Assembly (NCBI GenBank): GCA_012295275.1
Contig: CM022672.1
Coordinates: forward strand, 5,999,943-6,063,942
Length of the DNA: 64,000 nucleotides
Direction of reading: 5' to 3'
Origin: Chrysomallon squamiferum
Lineage: Eukaryota; Mollusca; Gastropoda; Neomphalida; Peltospiridae
The position numbers and the translations under genes were made by a program. This document shows positions 1 to 14,675 of this stretch, in pieces. The notes below the pieces were generated by a model. The model had not been told where the DNA came from. It ran no database searches and was given only the letters and a program-made list of their open reading frames with translations. Positions within the stretch are counted from its first letter, which is position 1. Every line of letters begins with the position of its first letter.

Positions 1-123
1 TAATTTTTTGTGTTTTTTTTTTACTGTAAAAATTTAACGACAAAATATGACATTAATATCAAATTTTATTATTATTATTATTATAAAAGCCAGAAGAGCG
101 AAAGAATTCATCATGAGAAAATG

Positions 124-157
<34 letters not shown>

Positions 158-660
158 GAGGGTGCAGTGTATTATTCCTCCTCAGTTATTGTTGCTGCTG
201 ACATCTTAGGCCCGAAATGAATTCAACCGCGCGAAGGCGATCTGTTAACTCGAAAGACAAGTGCAGTCATAGATGACGTAACTAAAGTTTAGAGAAAAAA
301 AACCCAAACAAAACAAATGCACATTTTGCACTTCACGCCACTTGTACGAAGAAGTAAGCGAGACAGAGTTTCATTGAGTTTCATTATCCGTCCGTTACCT
401 CTGTTAAATAAGATTCAGGTAGATATATAATCTGGTGAGTTTAGAGAACAACAAATAACGTTGTCGTGTTGATGATGTTCCTTTTCCAGACATTTATCTG
501 TATACCTTGGGCTAAGTCCGTTGTGAGCTATGCTGCATCAAACTTTAAAAAACAAAAACAAAATGCAATGTACCTCAACGTAAATAAATGAATGAATAAA
601 TAAATGAATAAAATAAATAAATAAATAAAATAAATAAAAATAAATAAAATCACTGTAATC

Positions 661-752
<92 letters not shown>

Positions 753-3712
753 GTAAATACTGAAGAATCTCAATTTTTTTTTTTTTTTTTTTAACTTATT
801 TCATTATTATTATTCTTATATCGTTATTTTTTTTTTTATAATTACATACCCGAGTCGTTTCCTTTCTGTAAGAGTAATTAAAGTGACGCATCCTCGAATA
901 GTTTCTTTATTCTGGCTGAATTTTGTTGAGCTGTGTTTCAAGCTGCCACGGCAGGGAGCAGTGGCATTGTCACATGGTTCACGTGATCTTTCAAATCGCA
1001 TTCGTTTGTCGAAGAATTAAGTATGATCCTTGAGTATAAGAAATATAAATAAATATCTAATGTACCGGTACATTTCAAGGGTTCCATAAATAATAAATGT
1101 CATAAATAATAATAATAATAATAATAATAACAACAACAACAACTAATGGGGAGGCGGAAAAGAATTACATGGAGAAAATTTCAGAAGCGACTATGGTTTA
1201 GAATACAGTAAACACAGTAAAAATGTTTTCCTTCTTAGACACAGACACGTCCGCACATACATATAATATACATGAGTGTATATATATAAACACATTCACA
1301 AGATACACAGGATGGAACGAGGGACACCACAGAATACCCATACATATAATCATCTCTATGCTGAACAAACACATTCTTATTTCACCTGAACAGCTAAATA
1401 ATCTCTGTCCTTAAATCTTTTTTTATTTATATATTTTTTTTTTCCGAGGAGGTTTAACAGAACACACGACTGAACTAAATAGCACTTGGCACGTAGTCAC
1501 TGTGACACTCATAGAAAACAGTTAATGAAGACTCGAGTGAAAACACGTAATAATAAACTGTATAAAACATGGACATTCTTAATGGCAGTCTAGCATGTAA
1601 GCGAGCGTGAACGTTGACTAAACACCTAGAAAACCTTTCTTTACACATCATTTGGTAGTTTTACACAGCTATCCTTTGTGACTGGTAAAATAGGTAAATT
1701 AATAGATCTTTGGTTTTAGGTTTTCATTTAAAGACTGAAATTAAACACAGAATGAAATATGAACCAGTAACTAGTTTGATAAAACTCTGCTTTAATGTAT
1801 TTGTATTTCTGTAAGATTCAGTTTCGAGTCATTCTAGTTTTAATTTCTTCGGATGAAGAACATTCAGCTGTTTGTCCATCTCTTTTTAATGTTTTGTCAT
1901 GTATTATTCGTTTTTCTGTTGCTGAATTTACCTTTTACTATCCAGTTTATTCTGTTTATCAGTGATATCCCTGCTAACTTAGAATTTATGTTTCTTTCAA
2001 CAACAACATAACTTTATTTACGACTACCCAACACACTGTTTTGTTCTATAACTGTATGTATTTTATTAATGACTATATGTATCCCACAAGCACTTCAGAA
2101 GAAAAGTTCTGATGATGGTCGTATAAACTCTGACAAATTCGATAAATTTAATGAAATTTCAGGTAAATGAACATCTTTGCCCTGCCCCCCTAAACCAAGA
2201 GTCTGATCTTATAAACTAATAAGGCTGAAATTTAGTTTGTCTTTGTATTATTTCGAACTAAATTAATTTATCGATTGTATATATTATCACACTTCTATAC
2301 ATAAACTAATAAAAGTCAAGACATTCACTTGTTACAACAATGCAGTAGTGTTTTGAATGCTTTAGTGTTTGCAAAGTTCACTGAACTGCTTACAGTATTT
2401 ATATACAGAATTAAATCACAGATGTTCTAAAATTGACATTTTAGTGGATTTTCAGTTTCTGGTGTTAATGATCTAAAAAGAAAGAATAAATCGTAAAAGA
2501 CCAATAGACATAATAGGAACAACAAAGATCAGAGTAAATATTTTTGGTAATGGACAGAAAATTGCAGAAACAATCAGTTAATATACAAATGAATATGTTA
2601 ACCTATCTCGTTTCATTTCGTCAGCGAGCTACGCTTACGAATAAAAGCTCTGTCGACGTTGTGCAGTTTATCCTTTTTCTCACCTCCTTAAATAACACTA
2701 CGCAACCGTAAATAAAATGCGAAAGGCATTTAGCATTCAGCACTGAACCGCACCTGTTGTGTTGGAGAAAATTCGCAGGCACGGAATTAATTTATCTGAA
2801 AATAATTAGAGTACACCAGGTATCAAATGAAAGCAGCAAGTATCCAAGGAACCAGTGCTGGGAAATATACCAGCAGTTTACAGTTCGAAGGGATTAATCG
2901 AAACTGGGAGGTCTCCATTTGCGATGTCAATCAAGGGATTAAACGTCTGAACTTTCGGGTGTCAGCCAGCAATGTGATGAAAAATCTTCACAGTGGAAGT
3001 CAAAGAAAAAAATACGAAGCTTTAGGAAAGGATTTGATAAAATGTGCATGATTGTTTATGATGAACTATTCGCGGTTCTGTAAAGAGAGTTTATCAAACA
3101 ATACAGTATGTGTTGCTTCAGAAGAATTGTTTCCATAGCACTCTTCGTTTTGCCACGACGCCTTCCACTGTTTCCAAAGCTGTACTCATTTCGCTGTGAA
3201 CGCTTTGTTCGTTCTGGTGTTGTTAATTATCCTGGGTGTTTATTCGTATAGAAACAGTGGGTTTTTTCTCTCTTTTGTTGTTTTTGCTATGAATCTTTTT
3301 ATGACATCGATTTGCTTTTAGTTCTTTGAAAGAAAGGAAAAACGTAGAACTAAGAACAAAAAGAAAAGATAATATAAAAGAAAGTGATTGAAGATAAAAC
3401 AATCCTTTTCTTCTTGTTTATTTTACTTTATTTTATTATTATATTTTAAAACCATAGACCATTAAACATTTTTTTACTTTAAACAATGAACAGTAAATTA
3501 CTGTGTTACTCGCAAAATTTTATATGCTGTACGTCGCTTAAATCTGAATTTTCACTGGATATATACAGGTGGCAATATTAATAATAATAAAAAACATTTC
3601 TAGGAAAAACGTTAAAGTGTGTAGTGAATGGAGCTAGAAAACACTCTGATGGTACGGTACAGATACGAAGACAGACATTATTTAACTTGCGGCATCAAAT
3701 GTGTTTCTTAAT
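1..3712. other. Gene-free left flank
   Basis: I see no supported gene here. It holds an A-run near 121-156, an (AAAT)-type stretch near 590-650, a long (TC)n tract at 664-747, T-runs near 774-836 and an (AAT)n/(AAC)n run near 1107-1142. A 74-codon open frame at 2827-3051 has no convincing splice sites or family resemblance and is not called. The right part would contain the promoter and 5' UTR of the gene whose start codon is at 3713. Confidence 0.6.
664..747. repeat. (TC)n microsatellite
   Basis: An uninterrupted TC dinucleotide tract of about 42 units. The Arg-Glu open frame on the opposite strand is only a reading of this repeat. Confidence 0.97.
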
Positions 3713-5762
3713 ATGTCTGTGAATAACAATAATAATTGTAAGACGAATGGTCATCGCTTTAATGCGACCACTGCGGAAACACGGAAAAGTACATGGGTTA
3801 CTTATCCTTTTAAAGGGAACAGGTAAGTCAGACATGTCATTAATAATTTACATGTATTTTTAATTTATTTCTTTACTTTCGTTTTTACTTCAAAACTTTA
3901 CTGATTGCTGAATAACTAATGTCAAAATGCCAAACACTGCCATTGTAAAAGTGATTTCTAATTTTCATTCTTAAATGTAAAATGCACCGATGGTAAATAA
4001 ACTTTAAACCAAACTTTAATAATAATAAAGTATTGTAATAATATCCATTGTGATTTTTAAAATTCTTTTTCATTAAATGCTTTTGAAAATAGGTTTCTGC
4101 AGTTAGAAAGTGTATGAAAAATATCATTTGCAGCTAATCTAAAAAAAAAAATAATAATAAAAAAGTTGCTCGGGGAGTTTTCTGTGCGGTCCTGTAACAG
4201 TAGATTAAAACTGTTTTGCGTGTTTCTTTGAATAACACTTTTTCTTTCCTTCCTTCATTCTCTTACCCACACCCATACACCTTCACTCACATGTATGTAC
4301 GCATACAAACACCTTCACATCTATACATACATAAACATACACAAAACGTATAAACTGCACATTAACGCAAACACAAAAAGAAAAACACTTTACGTATGAA
4401 CGTCATCTTAACGTTTGATGTAATAAGATCGGCCAGAAATTGTTCTTGTCACTTCAGTCGACGTTATGCAATCTCTAAGTTAATCCTCGTCTTCTGATGA
4501 AATATTTGACACGCTGACCATATTATCCTTCTCTACACAGAACAAAGGTTAATTTACATCACTCGAACTACTTGTTAAAAATATATGCAAAAACAACTTG
4601 ATAGATAGATAGACTGAGAGACAGACAGATAGACAGATACATACATACATACATGCATACATACATAGACAGATAGTCAGACAGATACGTAGATAGATAA
4701 ACACATATATTTATGGACATTCATCTAGATAGATAAACAACTAGAGTGATAAAGAGACAGAAACACATGAAGATCGATCAATATATAGATACAGATATTG
4801 ATTTAGAAAGACAGAAAGGCAGATAGATAAACATACAGATGGATATTTAGATATCTATGTATAGAGAGACAGATGGATAGATAAATGTATAGTTAGTATT
4901 ACCTTCATTCTATATTACAGTATCTTACCCAACAGAAAAAACAGCAACACAGTGTTGTGTGTACTTTGAGTAAAAGTGTATTTTCAATATAAATGTCCTG
5001 GAGCTAGTTTCCCGGGTCGATATTGTTCTAAGAGGTTAATGTTCGCGTACAGGCAAATAGCAACGATTCAGATAGTAATTTTAACATATAAAATAATATA
5101 CAAATAATATAAAGGGTATGTGTAATAAAGTTACGATGGGAAGAATGAAATCTGTGATGGTGTGAGGTATAAATAATTAACCGAACTGGAATTAAGCAGT
5201 GAAATTTCCGCTGGTGTAATTATGAATTAATTTTTCATAGATAAAATATATTTACACTGTTAACAGTCAAGTATATAAGTGTTCATGTTTTTGTATATGT
5301 GTGTATGGGTTTATTTTTAAGTGTGTATGTGTATTAGTATATGACATTGTGTGTGTATATATGTGTGTGTACGTGCGTGTAAACGTGTTTTTAATCTGTA
5401 CCATTATCTAAAGAATCATTCTGGATACGTAAAATATCTAAACAATTAATATATATATATATTTTTTATCGTATCGTCATTGAATGGTACAGTGTAAATG
5501 TAACAAACACTATAGTGGTAATTTTTTGTTTTATGAACTGTTGAATATTAAGTGACTCGTTTAATCAGAATGGACTGAAAGGAATATAGCAACTGTTCGA
5601 CCACATATCTGAACCTTAACAGACAACTCGAATTCTATCCTGTTCCTGCGTGATTAGTTTATTTAATGTTGTGGTGTGTGCTAACCTGTCGGAAAGTGTT
5701 TATGAAAAATTATTTCGCTTCTTTTCAATGTTAGTACTTGATACGATACGATGTTGGTCATG

Positions 5763-5809
<47 letters not shown>

Positions 5810-5850
5810 CGGGGGTCTGTGTGTGTGTATTTTTTCGGGGTCTTCTTATT

Positions 5851-5943
<93 letters not shown>

Positions 5944-8900
5944 CACACAATAAAACAATAGGAAAGAATGGTTCATTACAAAATCAACCAAAACAAAAAA
6001 TTAAATTTTTCATTTTAAAAATTAAAAATTATATAGAAATGGAATACTGCAGGTTCAGGTGAGGTAACTGTACGTCAAAAATCATTAAGAATATCAGATT
6101 TAATTTAATGGGATTTTTCTCTGGTTCTTTCGACGAAATGAAAGAAACCATACATTATGCTTTACATTCAAACAGTCAGGCGCGGAATATTAATGGTGTG
6201 AGAACTGTGACCAGAGTGATACGGGAGACAAAAAGAAAAAAGCAAGAAAGAAATGTTTCTGCTTAACGATTTACTGAAAAGATTTTTTTGAACCCAAAGA
6301 AACGAGGCGCCGTATTCGTGCTTAAAGTTAACATAAAAAATTAAAGAAGTAATTTAATTTGTAACTAAGTAAGTTAGTAAACAATGACGTAAAACAGTAA
6401 GTAGGGAAACTAGTCAGCAGTTACAGACATATACACTGTCAAACAAAATAATAATCAAATAAATAAAAAAATAAATAAATAAATAAATAAATAATCAAAT
6501 AAATAAATAAATAATCAAATAAATAAATAAATAAATAGGTAAACAAACAAACAAACAAACAAACAAACAAAAAATCATCCAAACAAACAAATAAATAAAT
6601 ACCATAATATTGCAGTGAAAACAGTTATGTGAAAAAAAATATTTTTGGTAATGAACTCATCATCTTAAGAAATTTACCCAGACAATTAATAAAAACATTT
6701 CTAAATGTTTTTAAACCTGGCTCTCTCACCGTGTTATTTTTTTCTCAACAACTGCAATAACAATGCAACACACTTACACATTAAGAGATGCACAAACACA
6801 GTTATACACACTCACAAGCACACGAAAGAAATGCAATAAGCAGAATGATTCTAAAATTGGTTTAATGGGAAAAACTTCTTAGAAATGATATTTAAAATTA
6901 TATTTTATGTCAAATACATTAATCACCAGTACGTGTGGTAAAAAAAAAAAAGAGTCTATCAAATTAACAGTAAAAACTAATGTACATGTTTTGAATAATG
7001 TGAAAATGTCTTTTTATGTAAAAAAAAGTTTTAACATTGTTTATGCTTTCAATAGGCTCTGGCAGATCTAAACTTGTGGGGTTTTCTCCAGAAGAGAGAA
7101 AAAATAAAAATAGTTTGTTTTTTTGTTTGTTTTGTTTTAAAATACTATAAAAATGACGTCATAACTTGGTTAACAGTTTTCATACTCTGTCAGATAGATA
7201 AAAGCGAAAAAGAAAAACGTAAAGAAACAAATAACAGTAAAAATGTTATGTCTTAACGTTTTAATAACCACCCTGAACAATAAATACAAAATATATAATC
7301 TGATGTTCGGTTTATTTATTTATTTATTTATTTATATGCATCATAACGGAATGTCAGTGTATCTCACAAAACACACATATTTTATTTTAATGTCTATCTG
7401 ACAAAATGTACAGATTCGTTTTATTTTAATGTCTATGGTTGACTGTGTACAGATTATATGTATGTATGTATGTATGTATGAAAGATATGTATGTATGTAT
7501 GTATGTCTCTATGTATGTATGTATGTATGTATGTCTCTATGTATGTATGTATGTCTCTATATATGTATGTATGTATGTATGTATGTCTCTATGTATGTAT
7601 GTATGTATGTATGTATGTATGTATGTATGTATGTACGTATGTATGTCTCTTATAAACACACCAGGCGTGGATAGTAGGTAAAGCAGAGGTTCGAGGTATG
7701 AAGAATTACACTGTATTGTTGTTGTTGTTGTCGTTATTGTTGATGCTTCTGCTGTTGTTGGTAATCATCATCATCAAAATCATTATTAAAAAATAGACGC
7801 AATGATTGTAACTTACTCCGAATGAATGAATGAATATTTGTCCAGCACATACTAGTTTTATCTCACACAAATCATTTTCAAAAACGGAAAGAAATTCGAG
7901 CACACACGAAAGTGACAGTCAGATAATTTGACCCTGTCTCATTTCAGAGTAACTGGAAGACCAGCGGTCAACAAACGCGACACGTCACTGCCTCCAACAA
8001 AGGCTAACGGTCATCTCGTGTCGTCATGGAAACCCTCGGACGATGGAAATTACACGGTTTACCGTTATGAAGGAAACCATCTCCAAGCAACTGACGCTCA
8101 TCAGTCGTCGAAAAAACGTCAGCAGTCTTTGCCGCCTCGAAAACAGGGTATTTTAACTGTTTGTTATAACGTGTTATATCTGCAGTACAATCGATACAAT
8201 AACAGTGACATTATAGCCGTATTTTAACTTCATATCTGTTTATGTGTATAGCGTTATATAATTATAATTTTTCATTGGGCATTTTATGGCATGTGTTATT
8301 CCAGTCTAGTTTCATAACTTATTTAGTATCTGATTTAAGAGTTGTATATTCAATCTGTATTATTTTAATGGAGGTCTACCTTGATGTTGCTGTTTAATAT
8401 CTGATATCAGTGTCACATTCAGTCTCTCTCTAGTTTCATAGGATAAGAATATATTATGTAATAATTTTCAGTGTTACAAAAGAACTCTAAAATAAAAAGT
8501 AATTAAAACTTAACATTTAGACATTAGATTTAACATAGTAAAAGTATTTGTTTTCTTGATGTACTTTTTAAAATTAATATTATTTTAGACTCATCACTTT
8601 AAATTTTGTTTTGTTTTATTTTATTTTATTTTATTTTATTTTTTTTATTATTCATTTATTTATTTATTTATTTATTTATTTACTTTTTCTACTGTTTTTT
8701 TTTTTTTCTGTTTCAGTTTTATTTTATTTCATTTTATTTTATTTGTTCTTTATCCTAAATTTAAAATGAATACACGAAAACAAAACAGTACTTGAATTAT
8801 CTTCAAAATTTCAGTTTAACTGCAGCTATAAGTTTTCAAAATAAATTATTAATATATGTTAAGAACTTTATATTTTGTTTTTTAATCTGAACTTAAAAAA

Positions 8901-11355
8901 CAAAGAAAGAAAGAGAGATATGGAGAGAGATAACGAGAGAGAAAGAAAAAGAGAGAGAAAAAAAGAGGATGATGGAGGGGTGAAAGAGAGAGGGGGGGAT
9001 TCAGTGTTTAAAACTGAAATTTCACGTGTTGCAGATGAGGCAAGACAAATCTTGACATCTCCACTAGGTAATTCACAACAAAAACCAGTACCAAAGATAA
9101 ATAATATTATGGTCAGAGGTAAGCACACAGACACGCACTCAAGTACGCACGCAAGTACGTACATTCTGAGTCATACATGCAGACAAAAGCAAATAATTAC
9201 AGGTTTAATGATTACAATTTCGTTGAAAATAATAGGTTTTTGTTATTTATCTTTTTTTCGTTAAAGATATTTTCTCGCTGTTGAATAAACTAAATTAATA
9301 AGGAGAAGATTAAGAATGAAAAGAAGAAAGCATTATTAATAAGAACGGTAAAAAAAAAAAAAAAAAAAGAAGAATTAAGAGGAAATATTTCGATATATTT
9401 CCTGCTAAGCTTACTTGTGATGATTCACAAATAAAAAAGAAGAACAAAATCGTTCTGCCTTCAAGAACTAAACTTAGAAATGTTTCAGGTTTGTGCTGAT
9501 TTGAAATGCTTTGGCCACTGGGTGAATAGCAGAGTTTGTATTCATATAACTTGTCTTTAACTTAAAGTCGTTTGGAATGAAAATCGACTTCCCATTAACA
9601 GCTGTTTCTGGTTTACTTACAGAAAATTCACACCCTGCACTGAGTAAATCCCTTGTCTTTCATATTATAAAGAGAATTAGAATTTTTTATACAGAAAAAA
9701 CTAATTTTTTTTAATCCTTAATTTTATTCGGTTACAACGATACGAGAAATATTACGACTCCTTAACCACATCTGTTCAGTTATAAACAACTGAGAATGAT
9801 GATTATGATTTTAGAATTATTTTTTTTTAATATTGTAAAGAAATCTTTGGAATCAATATTTCAACGTGAAAACATCATATGATGCAGTTTATCGAATTAC
9901 ACAAGAATTAGAAGAAACAAACAATTATATTTCTTTGTTGAAGCTGAATATATAAATGTTTAACAACATCTCAACATATTTTAATATTAATATTTATAAG
10001 AGTTCATTCGTTTTTGGCTCTTTTTTTTTGTTATGATAAAGTTAGAGAGAAAATATGTTGGTCACGATTAGCATAAAAACATAATAACCTTTGAAAGTCG
10101 CCATTTTAAATCTCTAATACTTTGATGAACTAATTGTCAGGCCCGAAAAGTCAAATACATGAATTATTATCATTATTATTATCATCATCATCATTATTAT
10201 TAGTTGTTGTTCTTGTAAGTGGTAGTAGTAGTAGTAGTAGTAACAGTAGCATTAGTACTAGTATTAAGAGTAGTATTAGTAGTAGAATTAGTAGCAATAG
10301 CAGTAGTAGGAGCAGTATTAGTAGTAGTTGTAACAGTAGTAGTTTTTGTAGTTTTTCACAGTTAAGTTCAGTTTGTTATTTTATTTATTTTTTCCTTTCA
10401 GACCATGCCGGCATTTCAACACAGGCGCGTGATTTGGGATACAACAGGTATAAAGCTTTGTGTATTGTGCTTTACTGAATTACCTTTTTTCATTTGTATT
10501 TTTGTATTTTATTATTATAATTTTTATTATTATTGTTATTACTATTATTATTAGTAGTATTATTATTAGTAGTATTATTGTTGTTGTTGTTGTTCTACTT
10601 CTTCTGTCTTTGCTGTTGTTTTGTTTTCTGTTGTTTGTTTTTATATATATATATATATATTTCTTTTTCATAGAATATGGATAATTCAAACGAGACCATT
10701 TCTCTTTTGTAACTTTTATATAATTTATTTTTCCATATATTTTATGTGTGTGTTTTGGTGTGTTTGTGTATACGTGTGTGTTTGTGTGTGTTTATGTGTG
10801 TGGCAACATCTTTTTTTTTTATAAACTGAAAATGAAAGAGTCTTAGTACAAAATTATTCAATTATTTCTTTAGTTATGTTCTTCACCAACAACATTAACT
10901 GTCAGTATTTTCCTAAGATTTTAAAAGCTTTCTAAACCGCATTAAAATCTAAAACAGAAAAGTAACAGTTATTCCCCTTTAAATAAATTAACAGAAAGAA
11001 CAACAATAATAAAAATGATAATGATAAAAGAAAGCAAGATAGAAAGAAAGAAAGAAAGAAAGAAAGAAAACAGAAGTAATAAAAAAGGAAATGATAACAA
11101 TATTTTTTTTTCTTAAATATATAATTTTATCACAAAACAACAGATTTATCAAAACGATTTATAAACATATGGAACAGTAAAATTTTACAATTTTTATTTT
11201 TTTTTTTATTTATTTATTTATTTAATCATATTTCAGATCAAAAGAAAAATTCGCTACGTCTTGGGCCAAAGCGCGAGTAGAAAACTCAACAGACGTTGAT
11301 GACAGGTAACAAATATTTAGCATTTTTAAATTATATATTTTTATTAAAAATGACT

Positions 11356-11395
<40 letters not shown>

Positions 11396-11594
11396 TAAGT
11401 GGAGACTTTGTAAAGCATAAGTCTTAGGATCTGAAACAACTCTAATATTGTTGTAGTCTTCATTATCACCATTATCTTCATTATTATTATTATTATTATT
11501 TGAAACAAAAACAAAAAGACTAGCAAAGCAACTTTTTTCATGTTATTATTCGCATGAAAATTAAGACAGTCCACATAAGTTTAATGTCCATTTA

Positions 11595-11658
<64 letters not shown>

Positions 11659-13036
11659 TTCATTATAGTGAAGAACGAAAAAGGGCACACCGTCAACAAC
11701 AAACAAACAAGGAAAACAAAACACAAAAACACAAAAATGAAAATAAATCGCAAAACAACAAACATTCAGCACAAAAGAACGACAATAATGATAACAATAG
11801 CAATCAACACGGGAGAGACCATCATAACACTGTTAATAAACAAAATGACATTTTCCATGCCAGCAGTAGCAGCAAGGAGCAAATTACCTCCAACGAAACA
11901 TCACCCGTTCTTAGAAAATCAAAACTTTCACAAAGTAAAGAACATTCAGCTGAAACGTATAATGACAAAACGACGGCTGTTGCCAGTCCTGATTCCGTCG
12001 CAGAAAACAGACCAAAGACTCACGTGTGTGAATGGAAATGTGATTGGAGAACTGATTTCAGGAACGCTGATCCTCCAATGCATGTTTCGGAAAGAGAAAG
12101 AAGACGCCAGGAAAGGGAGCTAACTTACAAGCCGACAATAACAGACTCTAAGGACATTTACAAAGCGTACATGGGTTTTGCGAATCGAAAAACGAAATCG
12201 GAATACGATCGAAGCAGAACTTCGCACTCAGATTCTGAATTTCGTGGCGGAAAAACGCCAGGCTCTTCTGAAAAAGAACACGTGCTTAATCCGCGTGAAA
12301 CTCATTCGTGGATTAAAATGCATTCTGTGTACGGGTCAGATTCGTACAAAAAACAAAGAAAGCAGTGTTTTATAGACAAGTTAACGAAAGCCGAATTTGA
12401 AATGATAAAACAAAATCAGCTTGAACTTAAAGAAAAAGAAAGACGAAGGAACGAGTCGAAGATTCGCCAGCAACGACAACTAATGTTTGTTAGAAAACGC
12501 TTTCAAGAACAACAATGGCGCCGTTTCCGGACTCAGTACGTAACTAGTCGTGTTCTGGAGCACGAGTTAATGAATCGACACGACTATGGTTTACCGGAAG
12601 CTTACGGAGAAGACACGGAGAATAATTCAAAGCCGAAGCGCAAGAAGCAGCCGAACATTACGAGTTTTGACGAGAACAAAGCCAAAGAGAAGTACGAGAG
12701 AAAGTTCAAACAACTGTTTGACTACAATGGAGGCCCGTCTTGGAACGCTAGTGGCAAAACGCCCAAGATGGAGGGTATTGATATCATCGTTGTAGAAGTT
12801 CACGACGACCAAGGTCGGTTTTATGTGAAAATCGTTATATGTTTTAACAATATCTTTGTACGTGCAAAATAAATAGTGTTTGTAATATAAATTCTATATA
12901 AAATTAAATTTGTTCTAATTTTTTTTTATATATATTTTGTAACTACGATATCTTCATTAACATTATCATCATGATCATTATCGCATCATGATAATCATCA
13001 TCATTATTACTAACATCTTCATCATCATCATCTTCA

Positions 13037-13090
<54 letters not shown>

Positions 13091-13833
13091 GCATTGTTTT
13101 TGTAATTGTGATCAGCTACTTTTGTTTTTGCTGCATGTAATGCTTTTGCTGTGTGTTTAAAAACTACTAATTTTATTACAGGAAACGTGAAACAGCAAAA
13201 GAAAGATGTTAACAAAATAGTCAGGGAAGCAGAAAACGCCATCAGTGACTCTACTACATCAGGTACACTCACCTCAATTTACCATACATCGTCATCCACA
13301 TAGGTTAAACAGTTCATCTAATTAACATTATTTCACTGTTATTAAAAAAACATACAAAAGACTCTTTGATGTTTACAGAAAAAGCGCAGCCGCAGTAGAT
13401 TTCAATTCTAAGCCTGTTCCATAGTCGTACATATATGAACAAGATTTTAAAATATTTTTGAGCGTGCCGTTAAATAAAATATATTCTTTCTATCTTAGTA
13501 CGTTTTTAAGTTGCCAATATTTCTGGGTTATCATTTTTGACTTTGTTTCATAAAACAGAGGCTGCTGATAAAAAGAACAAATCCAAACCACGACAGCAAC
13601 AACTGACGCCTGGTTACAGTCCCAGCAGAGGTCGTAACCATAGTGATAGTCGTAGTGGTGACACGAGCCAGAACAAGAGCAGCAGAAGTCAGAGCTGGGG
13701 TCGCGCTTCATTAGACTCACTGGACCTCGACGATGACGACGACGATGATGATGACATTTTCGAAAGAGCCAGAAGAAAATACAATCTTAGTGTTGGTGAC
13801 GACGACGACGTCTCAAGTAGAAGATTAAATTAG
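3713..13833 (+). CDS. Unrecognised Asn/Asp-rich, basic-helix protein, 8 exons
   Basis: I do not recognise this protein. Coding exons, all phase-consistent: 3713-3822, 7948-8147, 9035-9118 (alternative acceptor gives 9005), 10402-10447, 11237-11305, 11669-12813, 13182-13262, 13559-13833, giving about 669 residues (679 with the longer third exon). The first exon starts MSVNNNNNCK and ends in a strong donor (CAG|gtaagt) in phase 2, exactly what the exon at 7948 needs. The sequence is mostly polar and disordered: a His/Asn/Gln/Lys-rich segment in the large exon, a conserved-looking block around VCEWKCDWRTDFRN, a highly charged Lys/Arg/Glu/Gln helix at about residues 410-460 (LKEKERRRNESKIRQQRQ), and an acidic tail with a nine-Asp run followed by FERARRKYNL. 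No signal peptide or membrane helix is seen. A seven-codon upstream frame at 3699-3722 overlaps the start codon. Intron 1 is 4.1 kb, so a missed exon is possible. The stop is TAG at 13831-13833. Confidence 0.75.
5766..5941. repeat. Compound (TG)n-(TC)n-(CA)n microsatellite
   Basis: A (TG)n tract at 5766-5808, a second short TG run, then (TC)n at 5855-5905 joined directly to (CA)n at 5906-5941. The TG and CA arms are complementary and could fold back on each other. It lies in intron 1 of the gene starting at 3713. Open frames here are repeat readings. Confidence 0.95.
6448..6602. repeat. (AAAT)n and (CAAA)n tetranucleotide repeats
   Basis: Imperfect AAAT/AATC units run into a (CAAA)n block near 6540-6570. 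It is intronic. Confidence 0.85.
7452..7648. repeat. (TATG)n microsatellite with periodic TCTC interruptions
   Basis: TATG units are broken by repeated TCTC variants near 7505, 7532, 7553 and 7585, so blocks of the array themselves were duplicated. It is intronic; Tyr-Val-Cys-Met open frames here are artefacts. Confidence 0.95.
10150..10365. repeat. Imperfect (ATT)n and (AGT)n trinucleotide repeats
   Basis: ATT/ATC units are followed by about 130 bases of degenerate AGT units in the intron just before the small exon at 10402-10447. The poly-Ser open frame is a reading of the AGT repeat. Confidence 0.85.
11367..11392. repeat. Poly(A) run
   Basis: A homopolymer A run in the intron after the exon ending at 11305, probably length-variable. 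Confidence 0.9.
11597..11656. repeat. (AAT)n microsatellite next to a splice acceptor
   Basis: About 20 AAT units end some 12 bases before the acceptor of the 1,145-base exon at 11669. The usual pyrimidine tract is limited to the short segment between the repeat and the exon. Confidence 0.9.
13040..13089. repeat. (ATT)n microsatellite
   Basis: A trinucleotide run in the intron between the exons ending at 12813 and starting at 13182. It is flanked by ATC-rich sequence. Confidence 0.9.
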
Positions 13834-14639
13834 ATAGCTTTATGACAGTTTCTTAGATACCAAAGAATTAATTTCAGACAAGTTGATATATATACACTCA
13901 CGTAAAAACATTCACATTATACTCATGCATAATAATACATAAATACATACATATGTACATGCATGCATACATACTTACATACTCACAAATACACATTCAT
14001 GAATACATTTATACATAGTAGATATATATACTCAGGCAAACATATTCACATCATACTCATACACACGCGCGCTAATAATACATAAATACACACATATACA
14101 TACATACTTACATACTTACATACATACATACAGTCATGAATACATTTATACATACATTCAGATTTACGTACACATAGACATACATGCACATTCATGCAAA
14201 CATACAAATTCAGATCATAAATAACAGAAATTCGTAAGACTAAAGCAGATATCTGAACATATATGCATCCACGGCGTCTAAAATAAAAACTAAACATTTA
14301 TGTTTCAAACAGCTCTGACGCTGTGAAACTAACTTTTAGTCATCACAAGACATACTGCACAACAGTTTTCTCCGACTGAACGTTATAGCGTTGACTTTCA
14401 TCTCGTTTAATTTATGATAGATATTATAATAATTTATGCATGCCTGAACTTCCGCCTGTTGAAACAGGATGTGGCCAGTCTTCCTCCAGTTAATATTTCT
14501 GGGCATGTTGGCTGTGTGTCTATCAACATCGAGAATTATGCATTAATTTTCATTCATATTTTGGAGGATATTTTTATTTTAGTGCTATAAGTATTAATTT
14601 TTTAGTGAGATTTTATTATTATTTTTTATTATTATTATT

Positions 14640-14642
14640 ATA

Positions 14643-14675
<33 letters not shown>

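Noticed and set aside
2827-3051. 74-codon open frame with plausible start
   Set aside because: No good donor in a useful phase, no family resemblance, and the neighbouring gene is fully accounted for by an exon at 3713. It could be chance in this composition.
7680-7710. tRNA-like GAGGTTCGAGG (box B resemblance)
   Set aside because: No matching box A or cloverleaf arms around it. I found no convincing tRNA in the window.
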